A model generated the notes under the pieces. It was not told where the DNA came from and did not search any database. It saw only the letters and a list, made by a program, of their open reading frames with translations. From positions 1 through 64,000 of the forward strand of contig JASHOC010000276.1 in NCBI GenBank assembly GCA_030041305.1: a stretch of DNA of 64,000 nt, given 5' to 3'. The position numbers were made by a program, and so were the translations under genes. Origin of the DNA: Acidobacteriaceae bacterium (lineage in GTDB: Bacteria; Acidobacteriota; Terriglobia; Terriglobales; Acidobacteriaceae). Numbering within the stretch: the stretch's first letter is position 1; every line of letters starts with the position of its first letter. Shown here one piece after another: positions 46,092 through 56,214 of the stretch.

Positions 46092-48599
46092 TCAGTTTCC
46101 CCGGTCCGCCGGATGGAGCAAATCGACGCCCATGGCAGGGAGGGACGCGGGGTGGGCCATGCAGCGGCTCCTCCGTTGCACTCCTCGGGCGTAGGCGCGG
46201 GTGACGTGCAGCCGCTCCATGATGACGTAGCGCGTGCGCAGTCCGTTGATGGTTTCCGGCAGTGTGGCGGGAACCTGGTTGCGGTCCACGTAGATGACCA
46301 ACGCGGCTTCCTTGGGATTATCGAGGCTCTGACCCACGCCGACCCCGAAGAAAGCCGGGTTCTGCCGCATCAGGTCTTGCGCCACCTGCTGCTTGGCGGC
46401 GATGGCCTGGTTGAGGACTGCGGCCGGGGGAGCGGGCAGCGCGCCCAAGCCAAGCACGGAAGTAGGCGCCGTGCCCGCGGCGACCGCCTGGGGGCTGGCC
46501 GGGATCACGACTGTGCGTACGCCATTCACGGTGTCCGGGACGGCGACATTGCTATTCGGATCGACATACACAAGAACCGCGGCCTCGCCGGCGTGGTCAC
46601 TGCTTTTGCCGGTGGCCACACCGAGAACGCCGGTGGAGGGACTGACCAGCGCGCGGGCCTGCATCAGCGCCTGCTGGGCGCGATCCATTTCTGCGTCGCT
46701 AAGCGTCCGCTCCTGCGCCGCCACCGCGGTGCGGTCGCCATAGTTCAGGCAGCTTACGGGGTGGTCGGTGGCGCCGACGAATGTGTACGACGCCCCGTTT
46801 CCCGCCTGCTTAGCCAGTTCGCTTAGGACCTCAGGGGCCGGGTTGGCGACTCCCTCGCTCTGGCCGGACTGATCCACACCGCCGGCGAAGAACAGGCCCA
46901 CCGGTTCGGCGTCGCTGCTATCGACCACCAGCGATCCCGAATCGCCCGCGTCACTGAACTGGTTGCCGGTGATGGCGATCTGGTTCCTGTAGTTCTTGGT
47001 GTAGTAGGGCTTGGTTTCGGCGCAGTCAGTATAGTAGGAGACCTGCACGTCCAGGCTCAGAGCCGAGATGCTGGCGCACGTCAGCCCGGTAGTGCGCCCG
47101 CTTTTGGCCACAGTCATGTTGAGTGAGGCGGTTTCGCCTTTACCGCCGGTGGAGGAGACCCCCGGCGGCGCGGCAGCAAGCGCTCCGTTGGATTGGCGTG
47201 CGCCCAGTTCCAGGATGGCGCCGCTGGGATTGACCGCGCCCGACTCAACCTGAGCGATGGCGGCGTCCACGTCCGTCGCGGAGGAGTCGATGGGCGCCCA
47301 CGCGGTGAGCGTGCCCACCGGAATTTCTGTGCCGCCGTTGCCGTACGGACTGCAATTGTTATCAATAAGGCCGGGCTGAATGATCTCCTCGCCCGCCTTG
47401 GCCTGATCGCTGCGCGCCAGCACGTGATTGTTGCTGAGCAGATATTGCGTGCCGCTGGCATTCTGAATCAGCGAACCGAGGGTGCCGCTGCAACAGTCAC
47501 TAATCTGCGAGCCTTGTGTATCGTAGTCGTTGTTGTTGCCGCCGGAACTGCCCAGGGCCATGGGCGTGGACAACTGCTGCTGGTGGCTGGCGGGATTGCT
47601 GTCGACGCCCGCGGCGTTGAGCAGGATCACGGTGGATTGCTTGGAAGACGACGCGCCCACTGTGGCCACCACGTACGTGTCGGTCGTGGTGGAGATGCCG
47701 GCCGGCGCGCTGTAGGTCACGGTGCAATACGTAAATGCCTGGCCCCCGCGCACGCAATTCGGAGCGCCCAGCGCGCCTTGGCCGCCACTTGATCCTGTGG
47801 AAGTGTTCGATACCGCATAGTGAATGCCGGTAGTTCCACCAGCCTCTGCAATGTAGCCGGTGATGGTGACCGCACCGCCGCTGCCCACGGCCACATTTTC
47901 CGGGGCGAGCGGCTGCAGGAAGCCGGGGGTTACGGTGATGATGGCCGAAGCCGTAATGTCGGGATTCGAGACCAGCGTGGCTGTCACCGTGACTTCGAGG
48001 GTGTCGGCGGTGAGATAGCTGGGCGGCGTGTACTGTCCAATCGCGGTGATGCTGCCGTAGGTCCCGCCGCTGGGCAACGACCAGGTGACATCGGCAGGCT
48101 TCCCGCTGTTGAGGGTTGCCGTGAACATTTCGACGGTCGAACCTGACGAACTGGCGGCATTACAACCGGTGCAGTTCGTGTCGATCGCCGTGGCCCCGGG
48201 AGAGATGGAAAAAACTCCATTCGAGCTGCCCCGTCGCGCCGCGTCACCGTTTGGGGAATTGGCCAGAACGCCGCCGCAGCCGGCCAGAGCCAGCAGGCAG
48301 GGAAGTGCGGCAAGAGCGAAGGCGCCGAGGAAGATACGGCGACCTTTCCGTTGCGGGCGGCGGCGCCAAGCCGGCGGCAGGATGCGCGCAGAGGAGCAGC
48401 GGCGGCCATCCCGGCGCAGGCGCACCCCTTCGCCGGGAGAGTCGGGAGCTTCTCTCGCAATTTCAACAGCCTGCTGCAATGCTTTCCGCGCCTTCCTGGC
48501 CCTACGGGCGGTTTTCGTTGTGACCACGCGCACCCACGCGCACTCACGCATCTTCCACGCTGCGGAGGATTCTCGTACCGGCACACGAACCGCTTGCAA
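46092..48599 (-). CDS. Trypsin-like serine peptidase lipoprotein with N-terminal Ig-like region and duplicated C-terminal module
   Basis: LSNNHVLA (His), ATDVDAAIA (Asp), FSDAGDSGSLVV (Ser); lipobox LLALAGCGG; start codon uncertain. Confidence 0.8.
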   Translation of the reverse strand: MQAVRVPVRESSAAWKMRECAWVRVVTTKTARRARKARKALQQAVEIAREAPDSPGEGVRLRRDGRRCSSARILPPAWRRRPQRKGRRIFLGAFALAALPCLLALAGCGGVLANSPNGDAARRGSSNGVFSISPGATAIDTNCTGCNAASSSGSTVEMFTATLNSGKPADVTWSLPSGGTYGSITAIGQYTPPSYLTADTLEVTVTATLVSNPDITASAIITVTPGFLQPLAPENVAVGSGGAVTITGYIAEAGGTTGIHYAVSNTSTGSSGGQGALGAPNCVRGGQAFTYCTVTYSAPAGISTTTDTYVVATVGASSSKQSTVILLNAAGVDSNPASHQQQLSTPMALGSSGGNNNDYDTQGSQISDCCSGTLGSLIQNASGTQYLLSNNHVLARSDQAKAGEEIIQPGLIDNNCSPYGNGGTEIPVGTLTAWAPIDSSATDVDAAIAQVESGAVNPSGAILELGARQSNGALAAAPPGVSSTGGKGETASLNMTVAKSGRTTGLTCASISALSLDVQVSYYTDCAETKPYYTKNYRNQIAITGNQFSDAGDSGSLVVDSSDAEPVGLFFAGGVDQSGQSEGVANPAPEVLSELAKQAGNGASYTFVGATDHPVSCLNYGDRTAVAAQERTLSDAEMDRAQQALMQARALVSPSTGVLGVATGKSSDHAGEAAVLVYVDPNSNVAVPDTVNGVRTVVIPASPQAVAAGTAPTSVLGLGALPAPPAAVLNQAIAAKQQVAQDLMRQNPAFFGVGVGQSLDNPKEAALVIYVDRNQVPATLPETINGLRTRYVIMERLHVTRAYARGVQRRSRCMAHPASLPAMGVDLLHPADRGN

Positions 48600-48955
48600 C
48601 GTTCACTTAGACCACGGCAGCCCCGCAAAGGTTGCTCTGGAGGGCTTACCCGCGCCGGTCAAAACCCGCCTGCTCAAGACTTTCTGTTTCCTCGCGTTTG
48701 CAGACGATGCTGCCCACATTGTTTCACGAACGGAGCCCGGAAAGCCACGTTCTTTGCTTTGCTTGCCCTCTAAAGTAATGAGCGACAACAGGCGCGCGTT
48801 TCTTTCATCAAGGCGTATTCAACAAGGCCTAATCAGTGGGCTTGGGAGCAGGATGCATTGCAGGTAAGAGGGTTGGCGGCCCAGCCGTGCGAAAATGGCT
48901 CGACGCGGGGTATGATCGGGGCTAGACCGGGACAATCATCGGTAGTGGGCGGCTG

Positions 48956-49480
48956 ATGGCTAAACTGAAGGCGGTTTCCGGCGACATTACGCGGCTGGCG
49001 GTGGACGCGATTGTGAACGCGGCCAACACTTCGCTGCTGGGCGGCGGCGGCGTGGACGGCGCGATCCACCGCGCGGCCGGCCCGGAGCTGCTGGCGGCGT
49101 GCAGCAAACTGAATGGCTGCGCAACCGGAGACGCGAAGGCGACGCCGGGGTTCCGGCTGCCCGCCAAGTGGGTGTTTCACGCCGTGGGCCCGGTGTGGCG
49201 CGGCGGGGAACGCAACGAAGATGAGCTGCTGGCGTCGTGTTACCGGCGCTGCCTGGAATTGGCGCGGGAACACCAGGCGCGGTCGATTGCGTTTCCCGCC
49301 ATCAGCACCGGGGTTTACGGCTTTCCCGCGCGCCGCGCGGCGGCGATTGCCGTGGGCGCAGTGAGAGCCAATGCGGAGTCGAGCGGCGTGGAAGAAGTGA
49401 ATTTTGTTTGCTTCGATTCGGACACGCTGCTGATTTACGATGAATTGCTCGTGGGCGCGGGCAAGTCCGGCCGGCCGTGA
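48956..49480 (+). CDS. Macro-domain ADP-ribose hydrolase/deacetylase
   Basis: [52 protein letters not shown]. Confidence 0.95.
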   Translation: MAKLKAVSGDITRLAVDAIVNAANTSLLGGGGVDGAIHRAAGPELLAACSKLNGCATGDAKATPGFRLPAKWVFHAVGPVWRGGERNEDELLASCYRRCLELAREHQARSIAFPAISTGVYGFPARRAAAIAVGAVRANAESSGVEEVNFVCFDSDTLLIYDELLVGAGKSGRP

Positions 49481-49617
49481 AATGGCCGTCGATCGAAAGG
49501 CTGTCTCTGATGATGAGAACCGCTATCCGCTGCGGGCGTTAGACTCAGGAACATCGTCATCGCGGGCCGCATAGGCCTCAGGAATAAATCCATTCCCAGC
49601 CATCGATATATTCCCCC

Positions 49618-49775
49618 TAACCCGGCGTAGCCGGAACCCAAAAGGGCATAACATCAAAAGTTTGAACCCTGCCGACAATGCCATCAAAGGCCCATGAACA
49701 TTGACGATCATGCATAGGTCGAAACATTTTCTGCGCAAAGTGTGCAGAATTCAAATGGATAGGTTCTAAAGGAGA
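49618..49775 (+). repeat. Intergenic repeat TAACCCGGCGTAGCCGGAA...AAATGGATAGG, copy B
   Basis: See copy A; 3' end supplies AAAGGAG in front of the ATG at 49780. Confidence 0.8.
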
Positions 49776-49779
49776 CAAC

Positions 49780-50778
49780 ATGGACTATGTGAATCTCGGC
49801 AGAACCGGGCTGAAGGTCTCGCGCATTTGCCTGGGCTGCATGACGTATGGCGAGCCGGCGACCGGTCCGCGCCAAGTGGGCCGCCACGCCTGGACGCTGA
49901 ACGAAGCCGAAAGCCAGCCGTTTCTGCGCCAGGCTCTCGATCTGGGCATTAATTTTTTCGATACGGCCAACGTGTACTCGAGCGGCGACAGCGAGCGCGT
50001 TGTGGGGCGATTTTTGAAGGCCAATACGCGGCGTGAAGCCGTGGTGATCGGCACCAAGCTTCACGGCGTGATGCGCGAGGAGCCCAACGGCCGCGGGCTC
50101 TCGCGCAAAGAAATTGTGTACGAACTGGAACAGAGTTTGAAACGCCTGGAGACCGATTACGTCGACCTTTACCAGATTCACCGCTGGGACTACGAAACGC
50201 CGATCGAGGAGACGCTGGAAGCGCTCGACGACATGATCAAGGCGGGCAAAGTGCGCTACATCGGCGCATCGTCCATGTGGGCCTGGCAGTTCGCCCAGGC
50301 GCTGTATCTCGCCGACCGGTATGGCTGGACGCGGTTCGCGACCATGCAGAACCATTACAACCTGATCTATCGCGAAGAAGAGCGGGAAATGATGGCGCTG
50401 TGCCGCGCGGAGGGAATTGGCGTGATTCCCTGGAGCCCATTGGCGCGGGGCCGGCTGGCGCGGCCCTCGGGCGGCGAAGACACCAAACGCCACGAGATGG
50501 ATTTGGTGGCTACGAATCTGTATGCGCGCAGCGACGAAGCGGATCGCAAAGTGATTGACCGGCTGGGCGAAGTGGCTGAGAAGCGTGGCCTGCCGCGCGC
50601 ACAGCTCGCCTTGGCGTGGTTGCTCGCAAAACCGGGTGTGACCGCCCCCATTGTGGGCGCGACCAAGCCGCATCATCTCGAAGACGCGGTGGCCGCGCTT
50701 TCGGTGAACCTGAGTGCGGAGGAAATTACGGCGCTCGAAGAGCTTTACGTTCCCCATGCTGTAGTGGGGTTCAGCTAA
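49780..50778 (+). CDS. Aldo/keto reductase
   Basis: MDYVNLGRTGLKVSRICLGCMTYG, FFDTANVYSSGDSE, DYVDLYQIHRWD. Confidence 0.95.
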   Translation: MDYVNLGRTGLKVSRICLGCMTYGEPATGPRQVGRHAWTLNEAESQPFLRQALDLGINFFDTANVYSSGDSERVVGRFLKANTRREAVVIGTKLHGVMREEPNGRGLSRKEIVYELEQSLKRLETDYVDLYQIHRWDYETPIEETLEALDDMIKAGKVRYIGASSMWAWQFAQALYLADRYGWTRFATMQNHYNLIYREEEREMMALCRAEGIGVIPWSPLARGRLARPSGGEDTKRHEMDLVATNLYARSDEADRKVIDRLGEVAEKRGLPRAQLALAWLLAKPGVTAPIVGATKPHHLEDAVAALSVNLSAEEITALEELYVPHAVVGFS

Positions 50779-50788
50779 ACCATGGGGC

Positions 50789-52177
50789 TCAGCGAACCTC
50801 GCTGCTGAAGGCTTGCATGGCTGCGTCGACGGCCGTCCGCGCCTCCGAAGCATCGATCGTGCGCACCGCCCATCCGGCGAGGAGCAGGCTCGGCGCCGGG
50901 GCGGGCGTCATTGCGCCGAGAGCGCCGAGGGTGGTGTGCCGAATCAGTTCGCCGGGCTGCGCCGCGTGCGACACGAGAGCGCAGGGCAGGTCGGGCGGCA
51001 GGCCTTCGGCGAGCCACTCCGCGGCGAGCAAGGCCAGATCGCGGCCGGGCATATACACAACGCGCGTTGCGTCCTCAAGCGCGGGAAGAGAACTGCGGTT
51101 GTGCGACTGCGCGTGATGGCCGGTGGAGAAGATGACCTTCGAGGCCCACTCACGGTCGGTGAGCGAACACCCGATGGAGGCGGCGGCGGCGAAGGCCGCG
51201 GAAACTCCGGGGACAATCTCGAAAGGAATGCCGGCCTCGCCGAGCGCAGCAATCTCTTCAGCGGCGCGGCCGAAGAGGAGCGGATCGCCACTCTTGAGGC
51301 GCACCACGCTGCGCCCGGCGCGCGCATGGTCGATCAGGAGGGCGTTGATTTCTTCCTGGGTGATGGTCTTGGGGCCGCAGCGCTTGCCGACGTTGATCAC
51401 CACGGCGTGGGCCGGCGCCAAATCGAGGATCGCGTCCGCAACCAGGTCGTCGTGCAGGATCACGCCGGCGGATTCAATGAGACGCAGCGCTCTGACGGTC
51501 AGCAGCTCGGGATCGCCGGGTCCGGCGCCGACCAGGTAAACCGATCCCGCAGCAGCGCGCGATGCCTCTCTTCCTGTACGGGCCAATTGTTTTGTGGAGC
51601 ACAAGGCTGAATCGCAGATCTGTCGCTGAGCCAATTCATGCAGCAGCAGGCGGCGCTCCTCGCCGCGTGGATGGCTGGCGAGAACCTCGCGGCGCAATTC
51701 GCCTAAATCCTTGAGCCATGGGCCGAGATCCTGCGGCAATTGCTCATCGATTTCGCGGCGCAACCGCTGCGCGACCGCGGGGCTCTCACCAGAAGTCGAG
51801 ATGGCGATTTCGAGATCGCCGCGGCTGACGACTGAGCCGAAAAAGAAATCGCAATTGGGAATGTCGTCCACGCTATTGCAGGCGACGCCGCGGGCTTGCG
51901 CTTCGCGATACACCGCCGCATTCACATCGGGCGAATTCGTGGCGGCGATAACGAGAAAGCTGCCGTCCAGATCGGAGGGTTGAAAGACGCGCGGCATCCA
52001 TTCCAATTTGCCTTCGCGAGCGAGTTGCCGCATCTCCGGGCGCGCCTCGGGCGCGACCACGCGCAGGCGCGCGCCGGTCTTGAGCAGCGAACCGATCTTA
52101 TCGAGCGCCACGGCGCCCGCGCCGACCACCAGGCACCGGCGGCCGTCGAGATTCAGAAAAATGGGCAAAAGGCTCAT
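50789..52177 (-). CDS. cysG: Siroheme synthase: fused precorrin-2 dehydrogenase / uroporphyrinogen-III C-methyltransferase
   Basis: MSLLPIFLNLDGRRCLVVGAGAVALDKIGSLL; VYLVGAGPGDPELLTVRALRLIESAGVILHDDLV. Confidence 0.95.
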   Translation of the reverse strand: MSLLPIFLNLDGRRCLVVGAGAVALDKIGSLLKTGARLRVVAPEARPEMRQLAREGKLEWMPRVFQPSDLDGSFLVIAATNSPDVNAAVYREAQARGVACNSVDDIPNCDFFFGSVVSRGDLEIAISTSGESPAVAQRLRREIDEQLPQDLGPWLKDLGELRREVLASHPRGEERRLLLHELAQRQICDSALCSTKQLARTGREASRAAAGSVYLVGAGPGDPELLTVRALRLIESAGVILHDDLVADAILDLAPAHAVVINVGKRCGPKTITQEEINALLIDHARAGRSVVRLKSGDPLLFGRAAEEIAALGEAGIPFEIVPGVSAAFAAAASIGCSLTDREWASKVIFSTGHHAQSHNRSSLPALEDATRVVYMPGRDLALLAAEWLAEGLPPDLPCALVSHAAQPGELIRHTTLGALGAMTPAPAPSLLLAGWAVRTIDASEARTAVDAAMQAFSSEVR

Positions 52178-52196
52178 GGGTCGGTTGTCGCTCTAG

Positions 52197-52338
52197 TTTT
52201 CAGTTGTCAGTGATCAATGGTCAGTGATCGACGTTCAGTTTTCAACGAACTATCTTTCACCTTACAGTTTCCGGCTCTCCGTTTCGAGATCCGATCCCTG
52301 ACCCTATTTTCTGTTTTCTGTCCCCTGATCCCTGATCA
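52197..52338. repeat. Degenerate heptad array between cysG and sulfite/nitrite reductase
   Basis: About 20 consecutive 7-mers in register, e.g. TCAGTTG TCAGTGA TCAATGG TCAGTGA ... TGTTTTC TGTCCCC TGATCCC TGATCAC. Confidence 0.8.
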
Positions 52339-54030
52339 CTCGCCCACCATTTGCGGAACAGGACCCGGCGAAGGATCGCGCTCGACCGCGGCCAACTCTT
52401 CGTCCGCGAGTTGCGCGCGCAGCTCGTCGTTGGAGTGGCGTGCGAACCAGGAGCGCAGGTTCTCGCCGGGCCCGCGGCCGCCCAGGAAATGACGCAGCAG
52501 GCGCTCAATGGCGTCAGGGACCAACGGAGCGGCGCATCGATAGCCCACGGTTCGCGCAATCCCGGCATGCTGGCCCACTGCTCCGCCGAGCGAGAAGTAA
52601 TAGGCGTCGGTGAGCTTGCCCTCGAACTTGATCTTCTTTCCCTCGAGGCCGATGTCGGCGATCCAGTGCTGTCCGCAGCCGTTGGGGCAGCCGGTTACAT
52701 GCAGCTTGAGCTGCTGATCGAATGTGGGCAGCCGGTCTTCAAGCTCTTCGACGAGCCAGCGCGTGAAGCCCTTGGTTTCACTGATGGCCAGCTTGCAGAA
52801 CTCCGTGCCCGTGCAGGCGATGGCTCCGCGCCAGAAGGTCGAGCCCTCCACCCGCACGCCGATCTGGCCCAGCTCGCGCGCCAATTCGGCGGTCTTGGCG
52901 TAGGGAACGTCGACGATGATGAAGTTCTGCGCCACCGTGGTGCGCAGCCGGCCGTTGCCGAAGCGTTCGGCGAGTTCCGCTACGGCCTCCAACTGCTCGC
53001 CCGTCATGCGTCCGCGCAAAACCGAAGCGCCCACGTACGCCAGGCCCGGCTGGCGCTGGGGATGAATGCCAACATGGTCGCGCAGCACGTCATCGGGCGG
53101 CGTATCGGGAACCCCGGGATCGAGCGGGAAGGGAGCTCGGGCCTGCACTTCGGCCAAAAACCTTTCTGCAGTCCAGCCTTCCCTCATGAAGAGGTACTTG
53201 AGGCGGGCGCGGTCGCGGCTTTCGCGCAGAACCATCTGATCGCGGAAGATCTCGGTAACGGCGCGGGCGGCCAGCGGAGCTTGCGCGGGAGTGAGAAACG
53301 CGTCGAGACGAACGGCAAGGTGCGGCTCGTTGGAAAGACCTCCGCCGACGTGCAGCGAAAAGCCCACTTCGCCGTCGCGCTCCACCGCCGTGAGCGCAAC
53401 ATCGTTGATTTCGGGGTAATTGCACCAGGACCGGCAGCCGGTGGCGGAGATTTTGAATTTGCGCGGCAGGTTGTAAAAATCGGCGTTGCCTTTGAGCAGC
53501 CGCGCGATCTCCAGGGCGACGGGCGAAGCGTCGATGAGCTCATCGGCGGCGACGCCGGCCAGCGGGCAGCCGGTTACGTTGCGCACCACGTCGCCGCAGG
53601 CCCCCTTGGGCGAAAGGCCGGCCGCGCCGAGCGCATCCACGATCTCAGGCAGCGTATCGATGGTCAGCCAATGGAGCTGGATGCTTTGCCGCGTGGTGAT
53701 GTCGGCGAGATTCCGCGCCTGCTTGCGGGCAATGCCTCCGATGAGGCGAAGCTGCGCGGCGGAAACGATGCCGTTAGGCAGGCCGATGCGCATCATGAAA
53801 TGCTCGGTGGCCAAGCCCTCGCCGCCTTTGCCGCCCACGGCGCCGACGCCGTCGCCCTGCGTATAGATGCCCCACCACTTGAAGTAGAGAGAAGCCCATT
53901 CAGGCAGAACGCTCGAGCGGCCTTCGCGAGCGAAAGCGCGCACTTCATCGAACGCCTGCCAGGGGTTCTTTTCGTGCTTGAGACGCTCGGTGCGTTGCGC
54001 CTTGGTCTCTTTTTGGGGAACTTCCGGCAT
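52336..54030 (-). CDS. Ferredoxin-type nitrite/sulfite reductase (siroheme/4Fe-4S)
   Basis: ACTGTEFCKLAISETKGF...HVTGCPNGCGQHWIADIGL (siroheme-4Fe4S Cys motifs). Confidence 0.95.
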   Translation of the reverse strand: MPEVPQKETKAQRTERLKHEKNPWQAFDEVRAFAREGRSSVLPEWASLYFKWWGIYTQGDGVGAVGGKGGEGLATEHFMMRIGLPNGIVSAAQLRLIGGIARKQARNLADITTRQSIQLHWLTIDTLPEIVDALGAAGLSPKGACGDVVRNVTGCPLAGVAADELIDASPVALEIARLLKGNADFYNLPRKFKISATGCRSWCNYPEINDVALTAVERDGEVGFSLHVGGGLSNEPHLAVRLDAFLTPAQAPLAARAVTEIFRDQMVLRESRDRARLKYLFMREGWTAERFLAEVQARAPFPLDPGVPDTPPDDVLRDHVGIHPQRQPGLAYVGASVLRGRMTGEQLEAVAELAERFGNGRLRTTVAQNFIIVDVPYAKTAELARELGQIGVRVEGSTFWRGAIACTGTEFCKLAISETKGFTRWLVEELEDRLPTFDQQLKLHVTGCPNGCGQHWIADIGLEGKKIKFEGKLTDAYYFSLGGAVGQHAGIARTVGYRCAAPLVPDAIERLLRHFLGGRGPGENLRSWFARHSNDELRAQLADEELAAVERDPSPGPVPQMVGE

Positions 54031-54425
54031 TTCTGATCCTCTCTGCTATGCAATTCTTGCCAAATGGAAACGCCCGCGAGGGCGTAAGCTCAATCGCGGG
54101 CGCTGGGGAAACCGTGGATTTAATCAGGAGCAATCAGACCCAGGTCACCTGTCCGCGAAACGCGGCATACAACAGCGACAGCGGGTCACGGAGTGCATGA
54201 AGAGAGGATAAACGAGGGCGGGGGAGAATGCAACCCAAATTGGTCCGAATTTGGAGAGGATGGTCGATTTGCGACACGAAGTTGCTCATTTCATTGGCTT
54301 GCGCCAGGAACTTCAAGAGAGCCTAGCCGGCGTGCAATTCGGCCAGGATTCGCCGTTCGGCTTCGGCGGCGGCCTTGGCGATCTCTTCCGATAGGCTCAC
54401 GCGGATGGGCGGTTTTGCATCTGTC

Positions 54426-55364
54426 TCATCGGGCGCCAGTAGGCTGGGGAATCTCAAGCGCGCCGGTAAGGCTGGCGACCCGCTCCACGGAGTGACCGCG
54501 GCACCAGGATTCCAGCCCCCGGGCCAGCCGCTCGGTGGCGCGCGGATCGGCGTAGCTGGCGGTGCCCACCTGCACCGCCGTGGCGCCCGCGAGGAGGAAC
54601 TCGACGGCGTCCTCGGGGGCGACAATGCCGCCCAGGCCAAGAATGGGAATTCTCACGGCGCGTGCGGCTTCGTAGACCATGCGCACCGCGATGGGCTTGA
54701 TGGCGGGACCGGAAAGGCCGCCGGTAATGTTGCTCAGGCGCGGTTGTCGGGTTTCCACATCGATCGCCATGGCCCGAAAAGTATTGGCGACGCTGACCGC
54801 ATCGGCGCCCGCGCCGGCGGAGATGCGGGCCATCTGGCCGATGGACGTTACGTTGGGTGACAGTTTCACGATCAACGGGCGCGCGGCTGCCCGTTTGGCG
54901 CGGGCGACCAGGGATTCGAGTGCGTCGCAATCGGCGCCGAAGGCCATGCCGCCGGCGGCTACGTTGGGGCAGGAAACATTGAGCTCGTAAGCGGCGATGC
55001 CCTCGGCCTGGTTGAGAAGCTCGATGACCCGAAGATAGTCGTCCTGCGTGTATCCGAACACGTTCACAATCACGTGGCAGCGCGGATAGCGCTTCATGGG
55101 CGGCAGCTTCTTTTCGATGTACTCCCGAACGCCGACGTTCTGCAGCCCGATGGCGTTCAACATGCCGCCCGCGGTCTGGACGAGGCGGGGTGGGACGTGC
55201 CCAGCCATCGGTTCCAGCGAAATTCCCTTGGTTACAATTCCGCCCAGGCGCTCCAGTGAGACGATTTCCTCGAACTCGATTCCGTAGCCGAAGGTTCCGC
55301 TGGCGGCGATGACCGGATTCACCAGTTCCAAGCCGGCGAACGTCACTCTCATGTCAGGTCTCAC
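54426..55364 (-). CDS. pyrD: Dihydroorotate dehydrogenase
   Basis: VTFAGLELVNPVIAASGTFGYGIEF, ELNVSCPNVAAGG, GLSGPAIKPIAVRMV, GLGGIVAPEDAVEFLLAGATAVQVGTA. Confidence 0.96.
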   Translation of the reverse strand: MRPDMRVTFAGLELVNPVIAASGTFGYGIEFEEIVSLERLGGIVTKGISLEPMAGHVPPRLVQTAGGMLNAIGLQNVGVREYIEKKLPPMKRYPRCHVIVNVFGYTQDDYLRVIELLNQAEGIAAYELNVSCPNVAAGGMAFGADCDALESLVARAKRAAARPLIVKLSPNVTSIGQMARISAGAGADAVSVANTFRAMAIDVETRQPRLSNITGGLSGPAIKPIAVRMVYEAARAVRIPILGLGGIVAPEDAVEFLLAGATAVQVGTASYADPRATERLARGLESWCRGHSVERVASLTGALEIPQPTGAR

Positions 55365-55488
55365 GCGCGGCGATTTCCTCCGTGACCTGAGCCCATCATA
55401 ATTGCTGGCCTACTCTGCCGGGAGGCCGAAAAGGATGCGTAGGGCACGCAAGAGAGCAGCTTAGCCGCGAAACTGTTAACCTGAAAAT

Positions 55489-56184
55489 ATGAAGTTCGGA
55501 GTTCTGGTCTTTCCCGGCTCGAATTGCGACCAGGATACTTACCACGTGATCGCCGAAGTGACGCGTCAAGCCGTCACCTACCTCTGGCACGACTCGGAAG
55601 ATCTGGCCGGAGTGGATGCGGTTCTGATTCCCGGCGGGTTTGCCTATGGCGATTACCTGCGTACGGGGGCGATTGCCCGCTTTTCTCCCGTCATGCAATC
55701 CGTAAAGCGGTTTGCCGCCGGGGGTGGGCTGGTGCTGGGCATTTGCAATGGATTCCAGATTTTAACCGAGTCGGGTTTGCTACCCGGTGCGCTGATGCGC
55801 AATGCCGGGCTGCGGTATGTCTGCAAGCCGGTTCATCTGCGCGTCGAGACCACGAACACCCCATTCACAAACCAACTTCAAAAGGGCCAGGTGCTCGAGA
55901 TCCCGGTCGGACACATGGAAGGAAATTACTTTTGCACCACCGAAGAGTTGGCGCAGTTGGAAGCGGAGGACCGTATCGCCTTCCGGTACGTGACACCGGA
56001 GGGGGAGACCACGGCTGCGGCCAATCCCAATGGGTCTTTAGGCAATATTGCGGGCATCATCAATGAAAAGAGAAATGTTCTGGGCATGATGCCGCATCCC
56101 GACCGGGCGAGCGAAGAGCTGCTGGGATCGGCCGACGGCCGGACGATTTTCGACGCGATGGTGGCGGCGCTGGCCAGTCATTGA
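55489..56184 (+). CDS. purQ: Phosphoribosylformylglycinamidine synthase subunit PurQ
   Basis: [64 protein letters not shown]. Confidence 0.97.
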   Translation: MKFGVLVFPGSNCDQDTYHVIAEVTRQAVTYLWHDSEDLAGVDAVLIPGGFAYGDYLRTGAIARFSPVMQSVKRFAAGGGLVLGICNGFQILTESGLLPGALMRNAGLRYVCKPVHLRVETTNTPFTNQLQKGQVLEIPVGHMEGNYFCTTEELAQLEAEDRIAFRYVTPEGETTAAANPNGSLGNIAGIINEKRNVLGMMPHPDRASEELLGSADGRTIFDAMVAALASH

Positions 56185-56214
56185 GAGGGTTGGTTTTTTA
56201 CGGGGCCTGAAACT

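Noticed and set aside
52351-54036. 561-aa plus-strand ORF
   Set aside because: Antisense to the sulfite/nitrite reductase, which has clear siroheme-4Fe4S motifs.
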